A DNA stretch of 64,000 nt from Candidatus Saccharimonadota bacterium (GTDB lineage Bacteria; Patescibacteriota; Saccharimonadia; Saccharimonadales; Saccharimonadaceae): positions 124,001 through 188,000 of the forward strand of contig JAFWHS010000014.1 of the NCBI GenBank assembly GCA_017511925.1, in the 5' to 3' direction. Both the position numbers and the translations under genes were made by a program. Under the pieces are notes generated by a model that was not told the DNA's origin, did not search any database, and worked only from the letters and a program-made list of their open reading frames with translations. Positions 33,745 through 48,251 of the stretch are shown here, in pieces. Each line of letters opens with the position of its first letter. Position 1 is the stretch's first letter.

Positions 33745-35158
33745 TGTTAAAATCGTCATAAGTTATCATTAGAGCTCTAGAATCCACCGACCTTAGATTC
33801 TCTAACGCCACCGTCACTACAATCAAAAGCCCAGTACCAGAGATAGATAAGCCAATTGGCGCTCCAGTAGTCAATATGAATACATAATCAGTGATAAACG
33901 GTAGCATAGCAATCAAACCTAATGCTAATGCACCAAACAAATCAAGACGATTTACCACTTTGCCCAAATACTCTGCAGTTTTAATGCCAGGACGTACACC
34001 CTCAATAAAACCACCTTGTTTCTGCAAATTATCCGCAATCTCTTTCGTATTAAAGATAATCGAAGTATAGAAATAGGTAAACGCAAATACTAGCACAAAG
34101 TAAAGCGCTGGATACACAAACCATTGCCCAGTAATACCATCTGGATACATCGAAGCAAAATTACTTGCCGAAGGAGCCGAAAAGACCGCCATCAAAGTTT
34201 CACCAAATTCATTCCCTGGATTCATGGAAGTAATTACCTGCCCCACAAGTGCTGGCAACGACAAAAATGCAGTCGCAAAAATCACCGGTACTACACCAGC
34301 CGCAATCAACTTAATTGGCAAAATAGATTTAATCCCACCATAAGACGAGTTACCATGTACTCTTTTGGCGTAATTAATAGTAACAATCCTCTGAGCCTCA
34401 TTCAACTTCACCAAACAGTAAATCACTACTATCATTGCAATAGTAAAGCCCAAAATTATCCAAAAAGTCACAGGATTAAATGGCGTTTCAATTCCAAACA
34501 AATTCAACGCGCCATCACTCGTATCGAACAGCGAAGCGCCAAGTGACGCCATGGTCGTAGGTAACTGTGAAATAATCGACGCAAAAATCAAAGTAGAAAT
34601 GCCGTTACCAATACCCTGCTCAGTGATTAGCTCGCCTAGCCACATCAAGATAACCGAGCCAGTAGCCATCGCAGTCACCGACAATATCCAGTCTCCCGCT
34701 GTTGGAGTAAAATCAGAAGCAATATTAGCTGCGACAGTAGACTGATACAAGATAAAGATATAAGCAACCGATTGCACTATAGCTAGTGGCACAGTCAACA
34801 TTCTAGTCCACTGATTTATCTTGCGACGTCCTGTCTCGCCATCATTTGAAAGCTCTTCCAAACTGGGGATCGCTTTTGTGAGTAACTGTATAATAATGGA
34901 GCCGGTAATGTACGGCGAAAGGCCAACCAAAATAATACTAAACGACGCCAACCCACCACCAGAAATCAAATTCAAAAAGTTCGAAAAATCCGACTTCTCC
35001 ATTAAATTGGATACGGCTTCTTTAAACGTCGAAGCATCGCCCATCGGTACCGGAATTTGCGCCAACAATCTATATGCTACCAAAATACCAAGTATAATGC
35101 CCACTCGCTTCAACATGTCTTTATTTTTTAGGGATTTGAAAATAGTCTTGAAATGCAT
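33728..35158 (-). CDS. secY: Preprotein translocase subunit SecY
   Basis: The 476 residues form ten membrane segments. The protein includes LGLSPYITGSIIIQLL, VYCLVKLNEAQRIVTINYAKR and GIKTAEYLGKVVNRL, typical of SecY. It forms the channel for exported and membrane proteins. AAGAGGT precedes the ATG. The downstream sortase starts inside its last codons. Confidence 0.97.
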   Translation of the reverse strand: MHFKTIFKSLKNKDMLKRVGIILGILVAYRLLAQIPVPMGDASTFKEAVSNLMEKSDFSNFLNLISGGGLASFSIILVGLSPYITGSIIIQLLTKAIPSLEELSNDGETGRRKINQWTRMLTVPLAIVQSVAYIFILYQSTVAANIASDFTPTAGDWILSVTAMATGSVILMWLGELITEQGIGNGISTLIFASIISQLPTTMASLGASLFDTSDGALNLFGIETPFNPVTFWIILGFTIAMIVVIYCLVKLNEAQRIVTINYAKRVHGNSSYGGIKSILPIKLIAAGVVPVIFATAFLSLPALVGQVITSMNPGNEFGETLMAVFSAPSASNFASMYPDGITGQWFVYPALYFVLVFAFTYFYTSIIFNTKEIADNLQKQGGFIEGVRPGIKTAEYLGKVVNRLDLFGALALGLIAMLPFITDYVFILTTGAPIGLSISGTGLLIVVTVALENLRSVDSRALMITYDDFNNESED

Positions 35159-35204
35159 AATACCTCTTGATAACTACATATAATAATAGCATACTTTAAT
35201 TTAT

Positions 35205-35230
35205 AAAAAAAGCCCCCGAAGGGGCTTTTT

Positions 35231-35232
<2 letters not shown>
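35205..35232 (-). terminator. rpoC terminator
   Basis: GC stem GCCCC/GGGGC flanked by A and T runs of seven, overlapping the rpoC stop. It separates rpoBC from secY. Confidence 0.85.
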
Positions 35233-39064
<3,832 letters not shown>

Positions 39065-39065
39065 A

Positions 39066-42449
<3,384 letters not shown>

Positions 42450-42475
42450 TCTACCTCTTTTTTATTAGTGTTATT

Positions 42476-42587
42476 AATCTTTCTTGACAGCATCAGCAAC
42501 TCCAGCCAACACTGTCTCAGCGCCGAAGATTACTGCCTTATCTCCCCCAGAGAGTCGCCAGCTCTCACAAGTTACAAAAATAAGGCA
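42476..42587 (-). promoter_or_regulatory. Structured rpoB leader
   Basis: The leader of about 150 nt folds into two compact units. The first has a perfect closing stem GCCTTAT/ATAAGGC (42536-42542 and 42581-42587) around an inner hairpin GAGAG/CTCTC. The second has AATCTT/AAGATT (42476-42481 and 42527-42532) around GACAG/CTGTC. It looks like an autoregulatory or attenuation leader, but no known family is claimed. Confidence 0.5.
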
Positions 42588-42604
42588 CACTACTTCTTAT
42601 TTCA

Positions 42605-42633
42605 AGTATATCGCATTTTTTTCTTTTTCGCAA
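42605..42633 (-). promoter_or_regulatory. rpoB promoter
   Basis: Minus strand TTGCGA (42628-42633), 17-bp spacer, TATACT (42605-42610). Transcription would start near 42598, about 150 nt before the rpoB ATG. Confidence 0.7.
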
Positions 42634-42637
42634 TACT

Positions 42638-42670
42638 AAAAAAGAACCCTCGGGTCAAGACCTGAGGGTT
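42638..42670 (-). terminator. Terminator of the 36-residue protein gene
   Basis: AACCCTC/GAGGGTT stem with a 12-nt loop and six Ts on the minus strand, right after the stop. Confidence 0.8.
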
Positions 42671-42780
42671 TAGCCATTTGATATCATATTGCCCATAAAT
42701 ACATATCCGAAACGATACGCAATCGCAAATATAACTACGGTGACAATCGATAAAATAATAAATCTGGCTATCCATTTCAT
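42670..42780 (-). CDS. Small membrane protein (36 residues)
   Basis: The frame starts MKWIARFIILSIVTVVIFAI and continues to NG-stop. One membrane helix with a short basic N-terminus is predicted. AAGGGGG precedes the ATG, a promoter is at 42838-42866 and a terminator follows, so it has its own transcription unit just upstream of rpoB. No family is recognised. Confidence 0.7.
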   Translation of the reverse strand: MKWIARFIILSIVTVVIFAIAYRFGYVFMGNMISNG

Positions 42781-42837
42781 TTTAAATTCCCCCTTCTTAT
42801 AAGTTCTAGGCAAATCTTGCGCTCACCTCATCTTCTA

Positions 42838-42866
42838 ATTATACCACACTTATGCCAAAAAGTCAA
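42838..42866 (-). promoter_or_regulatory. Promoter of the small membrane protein gene
   Basis: Minus strand TTGACT (42861-42866), 17-bp spacer TTTTGGCATAAGTGTGG, TATAAT (42838-42843). It follows the terminator at 42887-42914. Confidence 0.8.
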
Positions 42867-42886
42867 TATTCACCCCTATGCCAACC

Positions 42887-42983
42887 AAAAAATCGCCCAA
42901 CGAAGCGATTTTTTAGACAAATATAAAACTCTCAACTTTTGTTTATTGTGTTGTTATAAGCAAACTCGCAGTTAGTTAGCTTA
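42887..42983 (-). ncRNA. Candidate small RNA
   Basis: A stand-alone unit: promoter at 42990-43018, start near 42983, about 97 nt, ending in a 10-bp terminator AAAAAATCGC/GCGATTTTTT. It holds no reading frame with a ribosome-binding site. The internal sequence has GCTTAAGC (self-complementary) near the 5' end. It does not match tmRNA, 6S or SRP RNA as far as can be judged by eye. Confidence 0.55.
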
Positions 42984-42989
42984 AGCTCT

Positions 42990-43018
42990 ATTATACACGC
43001 AAATTTTCACCACGTCAA
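42990..43018 (-). promoter_or_regulatory. Promoter of the candidate small RNA
   Basis: Minus strand TTGACG (43013-43018), 17-bp spacer, TATAAT (42990-42995). Confidence 0.75.
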
Positions 43019-43032
43019 CCCACTTTTTCACA

Positions 43033-43060
43033 AAAAAATGCCACCCATTATATGGGCGGC
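43033..43060 (-). terminator. khpA terminator
   Basis: GCCACCCAT/ATGGGCGGC stem (one mismatch-like G-U position), loop of 3, with a T-run on the minus strand. Confidence 0.75.
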
Positions 43061-43084
43061 ACCGAACTCACACTTCCCGTGTTT

Positions 43085-43513
43085 TTATATATCCAGATCG
43101 TCCAAATCAGCCAGCTCTGCACGCGTTTTCTCGGCAAGCTCAGAAGATTCTTCTTCACCACCTTCGTCCTCTTCCTCGATCTCCTCTTCTTCTACCTCAG
43201 GCTCTTCTACGGTCTCAATTTTTTCTTCCATAACCTCCGCCGGCGCGTCCTGTTTTTCACCGTCTTCATCGGTATTTACAATCTTCAAATTGTAACGCGC
43301 ATCTTGCTTAGTACCGAGTGCACGAAGTAACATCCTGATAGATTGCGCCGTCACACCACGCTTACCAATCACGCGACCCACGTCTTCAGGAGCCACCGTT
43401 AGAGACAAAAGTACGCCTTTTTCATCAATCTTGCGTTCCACCGAAACTTTATCGGGATTATTGACTAGGGTTTTTACGATATATTCTACAAATTGCTGGT
43501 CGATAGTAGCCAT
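43085..43513 (-). CDS. khpA: KH-domain RNA-binding protein KhpA with acidic tail
   Basis: Residues 1-80 are a single KH domain (VGRVIGKRGVTAQSIRMLLRALG; GxxG loop is GKRG). A 60-residue tail of Glu/Asp follows, ending LADLDDLDI. KhpA forms a complex with KhpB and affects cell length in Firmicutes. The tail is unusual, since KhpA is normally about 80 residues. It is next to rpsP, as in many bacteria. Confidence 0.9.
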   Translation of the reverse strand: MATIDQQFVEYIVKTLVNNPDKVSVERKIDEKGVLLSLTVAPEDVGRVIGKRGVTAQSIRMLLRALGTKQDARYNLKIVNTDEDGEKQDAPAEVMEEKIETVEEPEVEEEEIEEEDEGGEEESSELAEKTRAELADLDDLDI

Positions 43514-43550
43514 ATTTTCTCCATATCATTTATTTTTAACCATTATAACA

Positions 43551-43582
43551 AAAAAATGGCCCTTTACAAAGAGCCATTTTTT
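43551..43582. terminator. Bidirectional hairpin between rpsP and khpA
   Basis: AAAAAATGGCCCTTT/AAAGAGCCATTTTTT stem (one mismatch). It follows the rpsP stop on the minus strand and may partly separate khpA expression. Confidence 0.75.
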
Positions 43583-43588
43583 GCAATT

Positions 43589-43984
43589 TTAAGCTTCTGC
43601 AGGAGTTGCCTCTTCGGCTGCAGCTTCCTCTGCTGGAGCCTCAGCAACTTCTTCAGCCGGCGCTTCTTCCTTTGGCTGATTTTTCCTCAACTTGTCCGCG
43701 TGCTTAGCCTTAGCAGACTTCTTCGGAGCCACCTTTACCCAATCAGGTAATTTCACCCCGTTTTTACTCAAGATGAAAGCCACCCGGCTCGAAGGTTGAG
43801 CACCATTTTTAAGATATTTTTCTACCAACTCTTTGTCGAGAGTAAGAGCTTTGGTAGCTGGGTTGTAATTGCCGACCTCAGCCACAACGCGCCCAGACAA
43901 AGGGTGGCGCTGCGCTTCTTGGACGACTATCCGGTACGTAGGATAATGCGCCCGGCCGTTACGTTGCATGCGAATCGCTAGCAT
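43589..43984 (-). CDS. rpsP: 30S ribosomal protein S16 with long tail
   Basis: The S16 core (residues 1-85, MLAIRMQRNGRAHYPTYRIVVQEAQRHP...) is followed by a 45-residue tail: basic at first, then Ala/Glu/Pro repeats (EEAPAEEVAEAPAEEAAAEE). Standard S16 has 80-90 residues. AGGAGA precedes the start. Confidence 0.96.
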   Translation of the reverse strand: MLAIRMQRNGRAHYPTYRIVVQEAQRHPLSGRVVAEVGNYNPATKALTLDKELVEKYLKNGAQPSSRVAFILSKNGVKLPDWVKVAPKKSAKAKHADKLRKNQPKEEAPAEEVAEAPAEEAAAEEATPAEA

Positions 43985-44040
43985 TTTTTCTCCTTAAATT
44001 AATATTTCAACCATTATATCATAAAAGATCACAAATGAAA

Positions 44041-44060
44041 AGGGTCTCCCATGAGACCCT
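44041..44060 (-). terminator. Terminator of the 47-residue protein gene
   Basis: AGGGTCTC/GAGACCCT stem with a 4-nt loop, followed on the minus strand by TTTT. Confidence 0.7.
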
Positions 44061-44065
44061 TCTAT

Positions 44066-44209
44066 CTAAAAGTGCTTTTCCTCGATGTCTTCGTCCCGAG
44101 ATTCGGGACCTTCAAATTCTATCTCCTCTTCGTCAACGTCTCTGCCCCAAGTTCTTGGATCATCTGCCTCCTCAAAGGAATATCCGCCATAGAATTTAAT
44201 TTTAGACAT
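44066..44209 (-). CDS. Small acidic protein (47 residues)
   Basis: The frame begins MSKIKFYGGYSFEEADDPRT and ends EEKHF. It is strongly acidic (EEEIEFEGPESRDEDIEE). AAGGGGG lies before the ATG, a promoter at 44260-44288 and a terminator follows, so it is a complete separate unit. Too short for the usual cutoffs; no family recognised. A conserved sequence in related genomes would settle it. Confidence 0.75.
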   Translation of the reverse strand: MSKIKFYGGYSFEEADDPRTWGRDVDEEEIEFEGPESRDEDIEEKHF

Positions 44210-44259
44210 CTTCCTGCCCCCTTTCTTACAGAAAACTACTAGACTGCATCTCTACCCTA

Positions 44260-44288
44260 ATTATATCATACTTACGCTAAAAAGTCAA
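44260..44288 (-). promoter_or_regulatory. Promoter of the 47-residue protein gene
   Basis: Minus strand TTGACT (44283-44288), 17-bp spacer TTTTAGCGTAAGTATGA, TATAAT (44260-44265). Confidence 0.8.
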
Positions 44289-44382
44289 CATAAAACCTTG
44301 CCTTACCTCTATTTTATGTTATAATTACCGCAGTAATGTAACCCATTAAGCAATTTACATTTTTTACAAAGGAGGGCTGAAT

Positions 44383-45063
44383 ATGGGTCGTACTTTCACT
44401 ATTATTGGTGGCATTTTGGGCGTCATCCTAGTGGTTATCTTAATAATTTTATCCCCCAGGCAACACGAACTAACTATCATCGACAAACACTGGGAAAGAC
44501 AGGTGATTGTAGAAGAATACCGTACCGTGCAAGAAGAAGGTTGGAGTATCCCTACTGGCGGCCGCAAAACCGGCCAGTATCAAGATATCTATACCTACCA
44601 GCAAGTTTTCGACCACTACGATTACACCACCGAAAGCCGCACAGTGCCAGACGGTGGCCACTACGAGGTCGTCGGTCATGACAGTGAAGGCAATCCGATT
44701 ACTGAGTGGGTAACAGATTATCGAACTGAATATTACACCGAGTCGGAGCCAGTTTATCGCCAAGAACCCGTTTATCGCACCAAATATCAATACGATATCG
44801 AACGCTGGGTTTTTGACCATTACGAGACCACTAGCGGGCGCGTCGACGCACCATATTTTGCCACACCAAACCTTACCGACAATTTCCGTACCAACGGCAC
44901 CAAAGAAAAGTATACCGTCACCGCTACAAAAAACCGTGACGATTCCAAAGTCGGAACCTATACTTTAAACTTTGAAGATTGGTCATCTGTAAAAATCGAC
45001 CAGACCGTTCGTGTCAAAAAATACGTCGGTAACCACATCGAACTCATCAAAGACGATGAGTAA
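44383..45063 (+). CDS. Membrane-anchored protein rich in Tyr/Thr, unknown function
   Basis: The 226 residues begin with one membrane segment (about residues 5-24). The rest is extracytoplasmic, with repeated Tyr/Glu/Arg/Thr strands such as YRTEYYTESEPVYRQEPVYRTKYQYDIERW. The overall look is a beta-rich domain without catalytic motifs. AAAGGAGG precedes the ATG, with a TATAAT box further up. I do not recognise the family. Confidence 0.75.
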   Translation: MGRTFTIIGGILGVILVVILIILSPRQHELTIIDKHWERQVIVEEYRTVQEEGWSIPTGGRKTGQYQDIYTYQQVFDHYDYTTESRTVPDGGHYEVVGHDSEGNPITEWVTDYRTEYYTESEPVYRQEPVYRTKYQYDIERWVFDHYETTSGRVDAPYFATPNLTDNFRTNGTKEKYTVTATKNRDDSKVGTYTLNFEDWSSVKIDQTVRVKKYVGNHIELIKDDE

Positions 45064-45066
45064 ACC

Positions 45067-45093
45067 AAATCTCCCAAATCTACTGGGAGATTT
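45067..45093. terminator. Bidirectional terminator
   Basis: A 10-bp stem AAATCTCCCA/TGGGAGATTT with a 7-nt loop between convergent genes; it overlaps the last codons of rnc. Confidence 0.8.
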
Positions 45094-45811
45094 TCTGTTG
45101 CAATGCCTTGTAAGCTTTCACCCCTTCACGCGCCGCTTCAGTCTGTGCTTCCTGCTTAGAATGCCCCGTACCGGTGCCCATAATCTTGTCGCCCACATAA
45201 ATCCCTACCGTGAAAGTCTTATCATGATCTGGGCCCTCTTCTTTAAGAGTACTATACACCGGTGTACAACCATCGATTCTCTGCGCCAACTCCTGCACGT
45301 AAGACTTCGGGTCGCGCCAAGTCTCCTCCTCCAAAATCGCATCTATTTTCACCAAAATATGTTTTGCAATAAAATCTCGCGCTGCATCATAGCCCTGATC
45401 TAAATAAATCGCCCCTATCACCGCCTCAAAACAATCCGCAAGTATCACATCGTGTGCCCTATCCGAACCATTTTGCTCTCCACGTGATAATCTCACCAAA
45501 GGCTCATAGCCCAACTCTTTCCCAGCATCGCCAATCGACTCAGTCCTCACCAAAGCCGCTCTTAGAGCCGTCATAATCCCCTCGGGTTTGTCGTAAGTCC
45601 TATACAAAAAATCTGAAGAGACTAATTCTAGTACCGCATCCCCCAAAAATTCCAGCCTTTCATTATGCTCATGTACTAATTTGTGCTCATTTACATAACT
45701 TCGATGTGTCAAAGCCGTCACTAAAAGGTTTATATCATTAAACTCAAAACCTAACTTTTCTTTTGCAAACTCCTGATACGGAGTTACGTCCAACATTTTA
45801 TTATCTTTCAA
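45080..45811 (-). CDS. rnc: Ribonuclease III
   Basis: The 243 residues have the signature HNERLEFLGDAVLEL (about 49-63), the metal-binding DCFEAVIGAIYLD, and a double-stranded RNA-binding domain (about residues 165-238). The start is TTG, with GGAGG 4 nt upstream. It cuts double-stranded RNA in rRNA processing. The Nudix gene lies just upstream. Confidence 0.96.
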   Translation of the reverse strand: MKDNKMLDVTPYQEFAKEKLGFEFNDINLLVTALTHRSYVNEHKLVHEHNERLEFLGDAVLELVSSDFLYRTYDKPEGIMTALRAALVRTESIGDAGKELGYEPLVRLSRGEQNGSDRAHDVILADCFEAVIGAIYLDQGYDAARDFIAKHILVKIDAILEEETWRDPKSYVQELAQRIDGCTPVYSTLKEEGPDHDKTFTVGIYVGDKIMGTGTGHSKQEAQTEAAREGVKAYKALQQKISQ

Positions 45812-45826
45812 TTTGCCTCCTTATTT

Positions 45827-46435
45827 TTAATAATCACCAGACCTAATTTTTTTCTTAGCAATCAACATCAATTTCTCAATATCTTCATATTCTATTAAAT
45901 CAAGCGCCTTCGCAAACGGAAACCACTGTATACCCTTCATCCATTTTTCGGGCGTAGGCATCTCGTGTGCATCCAAAGCCTGCACTAGATAAATCTGAGT
46001 AGTCATGAGTACTAATTTATCCGCACGACGATATTTAAAATGAATCTTTCCAAGCCAAGTAAGCACCGAGAAATTCTTCAGACCAGTTTCTTCCTCTATC
46101 TCACGCCGCGCCGTCATTTTTGCCGTCTCGCCCGGCTCAATATGCCCTTTCGGGATCGTCCAACGCCCTTTAGAATCCTGAATCAAAAGCACTTCTATAT
46201 CTTTTTGATCACTCGTCAATCGAAAAACAATCCCACCAGAAGTCGGCTCACGCACGATAGATTGAATCGCTGTCTTTTTCCCAAAAACAGCCGAAGTGAT
46301 TTTCTTAAAAGGAGATTCTTTAATCCGCTCCGTCGGCAACGCTTCCGGAACCTTCAGCGTCCTTCGCGCTACCGGCTCCTTCGGAGCCGTCACTCTCCCC
46401 ACCGTCCTTCTCGACGGATTCATCTGTTGATTCAT
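45827..46435 (-). CDS. Nudix hydrolase
   Basis: The Nudix box [23 protein letters not shown] fits GX5EX7REUXEEXGU. The domain begins about residue 65 (SGGIVFRLT); the first 60 residues are basic and of low complexity. The ATG at 46435 is preferred to one at 46519 but still lies deep inside nusB, giving a 116-nt overlap in different frames. A later start cannot be excluded, since the overlap part carries no known domain. Substrate is unknown; these enzymes cleave nucleoside diphosphate derivatives. Confidence 0.82.
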   Translation of the reverse strand: MNQQMNPSRRTVGRVTAPKEPVARRTLKVPEALPTERIKESPFKKITSAVFGKKTAIQSIVREPTSGGIVFRLTSDQKDIEVLLIQDSKGRWTIPKGHIEPGETAKMTARREIEEETGLKNFSVLTWLGKIHFKYRRADKLVLMTTQIYLVQALDAHEMPTPEKWMKGIQWFPFAKALDLIEYEDIEKLMLIAKKKIRSGDY

Positions 46436-46880
46436 GATTACTTTCTTTTGCAATATTGAGCTCTTTAAAGGCCGTACCAAGCACGCCGTTGATAAACTTC
46501 GACGAATTATCTGAGCCAAAGGCTTTTGCTAGCTCTACAGCCTCATTGATAGCTACCTTCGGCGGAATAGTATCTCTACACTCCGAAAGCTCATAAAGTC
46601 CCATCCTTAAGACATTTCTATCAATCGCAGAAATCGAACTAATTGGCCACTCTGGCGCCATCGGCTGGAGGGCAGTATCCAAAGTCTCAAAATTCTCGGT
46701 AACTTTGTGTGCAAGATTATACACGAACTCAGTATCACCGAGCGCTTTCTCGTATGGTTCGATATTTTTCGCGATAATAATGTCTAGATCGACTTCTGGG
46801 TCATTTGCGAGGGTCCTAAGCTCATACTCATACAAGCTCTGCAAGACAATAACTCTACCTAAATGTCGATTACTAGCCAT
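46320..46880 (-). CDS. nusB: Transcription antitermination factor NusB
   Basis: The 186 residues hold the NusB helical domain (about 1-138, with [15 protein letters not shown] and [26 protein letters not shown]). A Ser/Gly/Asp/Glu-rich tail of about 45 residues ([16 protein letters not shown]) follows, which overlaps the Nudix gene. NusB binds boxA RNA with S10. Normal NusB is 130-150 residues. rpmF lies just upstream (2 nt). Confidence 0.93.
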   Translation of the reverse strand: MASNRHLGRVIVLQSLYEYELRTLANDPEVDLDIIIAKNIEPYEKALGDTEFVYNLAHKVTENFETLDTALQPMAPEWPISSISAIDRNVLRMGLYELSECRDTIPPKVAINEAVELAKAFGSDNSSKFINGVLGTAFKELNIAKESNHESTDESVEKDGGESDGSEGAGSAKDAEGSGSVADGAD

Positions 46881-46882
46881 CT

Positions 46883-47053
46883 TTAAGCTTCTTTTTTCTT
46901 AACAGTTTTTACTTTAAGATTCGGTGTCTTCTTCTTGGTTTCGAAAACTTTCACCGGAGATGTTTTGTTAACTCTACGAGCCAACGCTAAACGAAGATGG
47001 CTTCGACGAAGACCAGTCTTCCGCGGGCTACTCTGTTTTTTAGGTTCAGGCAT
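46883..47053 (-). CDS. rpmF: 50S ribosomal protein L32 (zinc-free type)
   Basis: The 56 residues begin [20 protein letters not shown], the family's MxxPKxxxSxxRxxxRRSH start. The C-terminal half has no cysteines, whereas standard L32 has a CxxC...CxxC zinc ribbon. AAGGAGC precedes the ATG. nusB follows directly. Too short for the usual cutoffs. Confidence 0.88.
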   Translation of the reverse strand: MPEPKKQSSPRKTGLRRSHLRLALARRVNKTSPVKVFETKKKTPNLKVKTVKKKEA

Positions 47054-47095
47054 TTTGCTCCTTAATTAATAGATAATTTTCTCCATTTTACCACG

Positions 47096-47299
47096 TTATG
47101 CCTGTTTTCGCAAGGCTCTTTTGATTGCTGGGCGATCAAAACCTATTATCCGCTCTCCGTTGATCTCCGTCACCGGCACCGTATTGATCTCTGGATACTT
47201 GGTCGCATCCAGTTCTTCATATTCCACGCCCATTTCATCCAACCAATCCATCAAAGCATGGCAATATATACAAGTTGAAGTCGTATAAATCTTTATCAT
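47096..47299 (-). CDS. Glutaredoxin-like protein
   Basis: The 67-residue thioredoxin-fold protein has the redox pair CIYC near the N-terminus (residues 10-13), then VPVTEINGERIIGFD as in NrdH/Grx. It reduces disulfides. Overlaps the SpoU-type gene by 4 nt (ATGA-type overlap). Confidence 0.88.
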   Translation of the reverse strand: MIKIYTTSTCIYCHALMDWLDEMGVEYEELDATKYPEINTVPVTEINGERIIGFDRPAIKRALRKQA

Positions 47300-47802
47300 A
47301 AGTTCATTATACCATACATGGCAATTCCTGCCGCCACCGATACATTAAAAGACTCTTTTTGACCCTTCATTGGTATTTCCACAAACAGATCTATCATATC
47401 ATACAATGAATAATCTATGCCATCCACCTCCTCTCCAAGTATCAAAATAACCTTATCTCCAATTTTATCTTTGAGGCCCAAATCATTTAGTTTATACAGG
47501 GGTACATCTTCAATATTATTCTCCAAACCCACAACTTGCCACCCCTGTTTATGCAATTCTTTCACCTCAGTAAATATATCACCGCACGAATAAATATCTA
47601 GCATTTTTTCCGCACCTAGTGCGGTCTTATGAATTTCCTTATTTAGTTTTTCCCTCAAGTGTGGCAATAAATTCGCATCGTCAATCCTTGGAGTATACCC
47701 AGACAAAATTACCCGGCTCACTCCAAAACCTTCCGCCGTCCTAAAAATGGCGCCTACGTTATAACACGAACGAATGTTATGCATCACCAATATCATTTCC
47801 AT
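47296..47802 (-). CDS. SpoU/TrmH-family RNA methyltransferase
   Basis: The 168-residue SPOUT-fold enzyme has NVGAIFRTAEGFG, LILGEEVDGID and IPMKGQKESFNVSVAAGIA, which form the knot that binds S-adenosylmethionine. It 2'-O-methylates tRNA or rRNA; the exact target is unknown. A TATAAT box (47810-47815) lies 7 nt before the ATG, so probably leaderless. Confidence 0.92.
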   Translation of the reverse strand: MEMILVMHNIRSCYNVGAIFRTAEGFGVSRVILSGYTPRIDDANLLPHLREKLNKEIHKTALGAEKMLDIYSCGDIFTEVKELHKQGWQVVGLENNIEDVPLYKLNDLGLKDKIGDKVILILGEEVDGIDYSLYDMIDLFVEIPMKGQKESFNVSVAAGIAMYGIMNL

Positions 47803-47914
47803 ACAAAATATTATACAACTATTTTCAAAAAAAATCCAGCTACCTACCCAACTCCCCCCTGTTATTTTGACTTTTTCCTTTTCTATGTTATATTATAAGT
47901 AAGGGGGTGTTAAT

Positions 47915-48178
47915 ATGGCAACATTAAGCCATTGGCTACAAAACGTCGAGCTAATCGAGGTACCATTAGCAATCGTAGCAGCAATCGTATTAACTTTCAC
48001 CGTGAGGGCCATAGGCTGGTCCCCCTTAGAAAAAATGCTCATAGCAGCTGCAGCGTTTTGCGCATGTTTCGCCGATCAGGCGATGCCTTATGACACGCTA
48101 TTTGACGTTTTGGTCGTTCTGCTAGAAGCAGTGCTCATTATTTTACCTATTCTCCGATATTTTTATTATCGGAGGTAG
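47915..48178 (+). CDS. Small membrane protein of unknown function
   Basis: The 87 residues contain about three hydrophobic segments and end in RYFYYRR. AAGGGGGTG precedes the ATG; a TTGACT-like promoter lies around 47870-47895. Two hairpins close the gene: CTCCGATA/TATCGGAG inside the last codons (48152-48174), then the terminator. No family recognised. Confidence 0.65.
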   Translation: MATLSHWLQNVELIEVPLAIVAAIVLTFTVRAIGWSPLEKMLIAAAAFCACFADQAMPYDTLFDVLVVLLEAVLIILPILRYFYYRR

Positions 48179-48181
48179 CCG

Positions 48182-48204
48182 ATCCCCGCTTAGCGGGGAT
48201 TTTT
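48182..48204 (+). terminator. Terminator of the 87-residue membrane protein gene
   Basis: An 8-bp stem ATCCCCGC/GCGGGGAT with a 3-nt loop, then TTTT. Confidence 0.85.
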
Positions 48205-48251
48205 CCTGACTTTTATGATATAATATTGTTAAGAAAAATCAAATTTTAATT

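Noticed and set aside
42450-42600. Leader peptide reading DKAVIFGAETVLAGVADAVKKD upstream of rpoB
   Set aside because: No start codon with a ribosome-binding site; the perfect nested stems explain the region better.
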